From NCBI GenBank assembly GCA_937859855.1, contig CALMAR010000209.1, forward strand, positions 1-10,123: a stretch of 10,123 bases of DNA, read 5' to 3'. The notes under the pieces are model-generated. The model had not been told where the DNA came from and did not search any database. It worked only from the letters and a program-made list of their open reading frames with translations. The position numbers and the translations under genes were made by a program. Source of the DNA: an uncultured Kineosporia sp. (GTDB lineage: Bacteria > Actinomycetota > Actinomycetes > Actinomycetales > Kineosporiaceae). Below, one piece after another: positions 8,162 through 10,123 of this stretch (positions are counted from its first letter, which is position 1; each line of letters begins with the position of its first letter).

Positions 8162-9310
8162 TCAGCTGGCGTTCCCGTCCGCGGGCTGAGTGGCTTCATC
8201 ACCACGATGCCTGGATCCGGCCCGGTCCGGCCCGTCGCTCTCTTCGGCCGGCCGATCGGCCGGATGGCCGGCCGCATGGTCGACCAGCGGGTCCACCGGC
8301 AATGTCGGGACCTCACCGCTGCGCATGGCGGTGGCGTACTGCCCGTCGTGCTCGAACGTCACCTCGACGGTCTCGAAGCCCTTGTTGCGCTGCGCTTTTG
8401 CGTAACTGGCATAGGCGCGCTGATCGGCATCGGTGAGGTCCACGTCGTCGGTGAACGGGGTCAGCAGTGTGCGCGGATACAGATGCCGGGCCGCCACCAC
8501 ATTCATCTGGGCGCAGATCAGCAGCGTGGTGGTAGCCAGGTAGATCCAGGCGACCAGGCCCAGCACGATCGCGAACACGCCGTTGGTGGCGTCGGCCCCG
8601 GCCACCACATGAGACACGTATGAGGCACCGAAGCTCTGCAGCAGCTGCCAGGTCACCGCCCCGCCGATGGCTCCAGGCAGCACCCACCGCCAGGGCACGT
8701 CCCGGGCCGTCGAGACCCGGAAGACGAAGCCGAAGAAGGCGGCGTTGACCACGATCGACAGCACCGTGGCGCCCAGCCGCTGCCACGAACCGGTGTCGAA
8801 GATGATGGAGGTCATGTTGTGACCGATACCGGAGAGAAATCCGGTCAGGGTCAGGGTTACCCCACCGACCGACAGCAGCAGCAGGCTCTTGGCCCGGGAG
8901 GCGAACGGGTTCGGACGGCGGTTGCGCGGCACCGCCCAGGCCACATTCATGGCGTTCTGGGTCGCCTGGGCGACGCCGAGGGCGCCGTACAGCGAACCGA
9001 CCAGGCCGATGACCACCGCAGTGGTACTTCCCTGTAGCCCCCGCGGGTCGCCCAGTTGCTGCCCGATCACCGGAAAGTGCGCGAGGGCGGAGTCCAGGAT
9101 CTCCTGCTGCAGCCTCGCGTTGCCCTGCAACACGAAACCGAGCACGGACGACGCCAGCAGCAGCAGCGGGAAGATGGAGAGGAAGCCGTAGTAGGTGATC
9201 AGCGCAGCCAGGTAGGCGCCCTGATCGTCCCCGAACTTGTAGATCACCGCGATCGGGAAGCCGAGCCAGCGGTGCTCCTGCTGGAACCGGTCGATCCGTT
9301 CGGTGACCAC
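8162..9310 (-). CDS. YihY/BrkB family integral membrane protein
   Basis: This 382-residue inner-membrane protein belongs to the YihY (BrkB) family, formerly misnamed ribonuclease BN. It has six hydrophobic segments, at about 33-61, 95-115, 142-165, 178-199, 205-226 and 242-270. The family signature ALITYYGFLSIFPLLLL sits at 36-52, and the VPWRWVLPGAIGGAVTWQ block at 205-222. The family's molecular role is unsettled (envelope or transport related). The tail beyond residue 272 is about 110 residues, acidic and polar, presumably cytoplasmic, and low in complexity after residue 340. The start is GTG 9310 with AGGAG eight bases upstream. It follows rsgA on the same strand with a 95-bp gap, so cotranscription is possible, though small dyads lie between them. 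Confidence 0.93.
   Translation of the reverse strand: MVTERIDRFQQEHRWLGFPIAVIYKFGDDQGAYLAALITYYGFLSIFPLLLLASSVLGFVLQGNARLQQEILDSALAHFPVIGQQLGDPRGLQGSTTAVVIGLVGSLYGALGVAQATQNAMNVAWAVPRNRRPNPFASRAKSLLLLSVGGVTLTLTGFLSGIGHNMTSIIFDTGSWQRLGATVLSIVVNAAFFGFVFRVSTARDVPWRWVLPGAIGGAVTWQLLQSFGASYVSHVVAGADATNGVFAIVLGLVAWIYLATTTLLICAQMNVVAARHLYPRTLLTPFTDDVDLTDADQRAYASYAKAQRNKGFETVEVTFEHDGQYATAMRSGEVPTLPVDPLVDHAAGHPADRPAEESDGPDRAGSRHRGDEATQPADGNAS
8248..8263. repeat. perfect 16-bp palindrome inside the yihY 3' end
   Basis: CCGGCCGATCGGCCGG is fully self-complementary and is followed by another GGCCGGC at 8266-8272. It encodes part of the low-complexity tail of the YihY protein (around HPADRPA). GC-rich proline/arginine/alanine codons can produce this by chance. 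Confidence 0.5.
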
Positions 9311-9318
9311 GTCAGCCG

Positions 9319-9323
9319 CTCCT
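9319..9323 (-). promoter_or_regulatory. ribosome binding site for yihY
   Basis: On the minus strand AGGAG is eight bases before GTG 9310, which supports that start codon. Confidence 0.75.
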
Positions 9324-9330
9324 GAAGGTC

Positions 9331-9364
9331 GCGCGAGTCGCGCGGGTGGCGCGGAGATCCGCGC
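9331..9364. promoter_or_regulatory. two tandem dyads in the rsgA-yihY intergenic region
   Basis: GCGCGA-G-TCGCGC (9331-9343) and GCGCGGA-GA-TCCGCGC (9349-9364) are both perfect inverted repeats, lying directly upstream of the yihY Shine-Dalgarno. Their 1-2 nt centres are too tight for good RNA hairpins alone, so protein-binding sites or a larger joint fold are more likely. A third small dyad, CGGGC-C-GCCCG, lies at 9384-9394, near the rsgA stop. Confidence 0.35.
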
Positions 9365-9405
9365 TGAGTCAAATGGTAAGGCTCGGGCCGCCCGGGTGAG
9401 TCCGG

Positions 9406-10123
9406 TCAGGGCCGGCCCTTGATGCTGTGCCGCAGGGCCCGGGTCCGCACCCGCTGCTGGCGGTTCTGCTCGGCCCGCAGCCGGGCGTCGCGGCGCATCT
9501 CCTGCCGCAGCCCCTCGGCCTGCAACTGACGCCAGGAATCCAGGCGGTCCCGGGCCAGGGCGCCGCCGCCGATCGCGGCCTGCACGGCACAGCCCGGCTC
9601 GGTGTCGTGCTGGCAGTCCCGGAAGCGGCAGGCCGCAGCCAGATCGCCGATGTCCGCGAAGGTCATGTCCAGACCATCCGCGCCGTCCAGCCCGACCCCG
9701 CGCAAGCCGGGTCCATCGATCACCCAGCCGTCCCGGACCCGGTGCAGTTCCCGCGTCACCGTGGTGTGCCGGCCCTTGCCGTCGCGGCGCAGAGCCTGGG
9801 TGCGCATCAGCTGGTCACCGGCCAAAGCATTGATCAGGCTGGACTTTCCGGCCCCCGAAGCCCCCAGGAGTGCCATGGTCCGCCCGCCCGCCAGGAACTC
9901 AGCGACGTCCTCGACACCCTGCCCGGTCACCGCCGACACGGGGATCACCGGGCAGAGGCTGACCGCACCGACCTCGGCCGCGATCTGCGCAGCGTCGGGA
10001 ACCAGGTCCGCCTTGGTCAGCAGCACCAGGGGCTGGGCCCCACTGGACCAGGCCAGCGCCAGCAACCGGGACAACCGGCGCAGATCCGGGTCGGGCATGA
10101 GGCCCTCAGCCACACCGGCCACA
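9406..10123 (-). CDS. rsgA: ribosome small subunit-dependent GTPase RsgA (5' end outside window)
   Basis: RsgA (YjeQ) is a circularly permuted GTPase that acts in late 30S ribosomal subunit maturation. The visible 238 or so residues show the permuted order. The G4-type TKAD comes first (about residue 36 of the visible part). Next come the P-loop GASGAGKSSLINAL (87-100), the switch region GKGRHTT (116-122) and the G3-type DGPGLRGVGL (136-145). The zinc-binding CRFRDCQHDTEPGC (Cys 165, 170, 178 and His 172) follows, then an Arg/Gln-rich basic C-terminal helix. The N-terminal OB domain and the true start lie beyond the window: the family is usually about 300-360 residues, and the GTG at 10122 is internal (within the region leading to the DPDLRRLSRLLALAW helix). 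G3 reads DGPG rather than the usual DTPG, and the G4 Asn is Thr. Confidence 0.95.
   Translation of the reverse strand, partial: VAGVAEGLMPDPDLRRLSRLLALAWSSGAQPLVLLTKADLVPDAAQIAAEVGAVSLCPVIPVSAVTGQGVEDVAEFLAGGRTMALLGASGAGKSSLINALAGDQLMRTQALRRDGKGRHTTVTRELHRVRDGWVIDGPGLRGVGLDGADGLDMTFADIGDLAAACRFRDCQHDTEPGCAVQAAIGGGALARDRLDSWRQLQAEGLRQEMRRDARLRAEQNRQQRVRTRALRHSIKGRP

Overview
The window looks like chromosomal DNA from a very high-GC actinobacterium. The evidence is strong G/C preference at third codon positions, GTG as the chosen start of nearly every gene, an actinobacterial type of multi-spanning membrane domain on a GGDEF-EAL protein, and the long (type 2) form of argininosuccinate synthase standing alone. 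Genus cannot be fixed from the sequence; Frankia- or Nakamurella-like lineages would fit.

Layout. Positions 1-195 hold an extremely G/C-rich low-complexity tract followed by what may be the tail of an unidentified gene whose stop overlaps the next start. Positions 192-2705 (+) encode a large membrane-bound c-di-GMP enzyme with intact GGDEF and EAL domains. Convergent to it, on the minus strand, lie a LuxI/GNAT-like acyltransferase of unknown substrate (2737-3447) and, upstream of that, a PHP-family metal phosphoesterase (3535-4359). The PHP gene shares a short divergent promoter region with argG (4452-5873, +). A strong 20-bp-arm hairpin (5898-5942) separates argG from a convergent secreted S53 (sedolisin/kumamolisin type) peptidase (5982-7937, -). 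Upstream of that, still on the minus strand, are a YihY/BrkB-family membrane protein (8162-9310) and the C-terminal two thirds of the ribosome-assembly GTPase RsgA (9406 to the window edge). No intergenic stretch exceeds about 225 bp.

Functional picture. Most of the window is ordinary chromosomal content: arginine biosynthesis, ribosome maturation, an envelope protein of unclear role, c-di-GMP turnover and a secreted acid-type peptidase. I see no tRNA, rRNA, CRISPR array, insertion sequence, phage gene or toxin-antitoxin pair. I did not find a convincing undescribed multi-gene system. The least explained gene is the LuxI-like acyltransferase. It sits downstream of, and codirectional with, the PHP phosphoesterase, and tail-to-tail with the c-di-GMP enzyme, so a link to signalling is possible but unproven.

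Regulation. Two genes (S53 peptidase, yihY) have clear Shine-Dalgarno sequences. Three (argG, PHP, LuxI-like) have none, but carry a -10-like hexamer 5-8 nt before the start codon, as expected for leaderless transcripts. Several perfect dyads lie in the short intergenic regions and are candidate operators.
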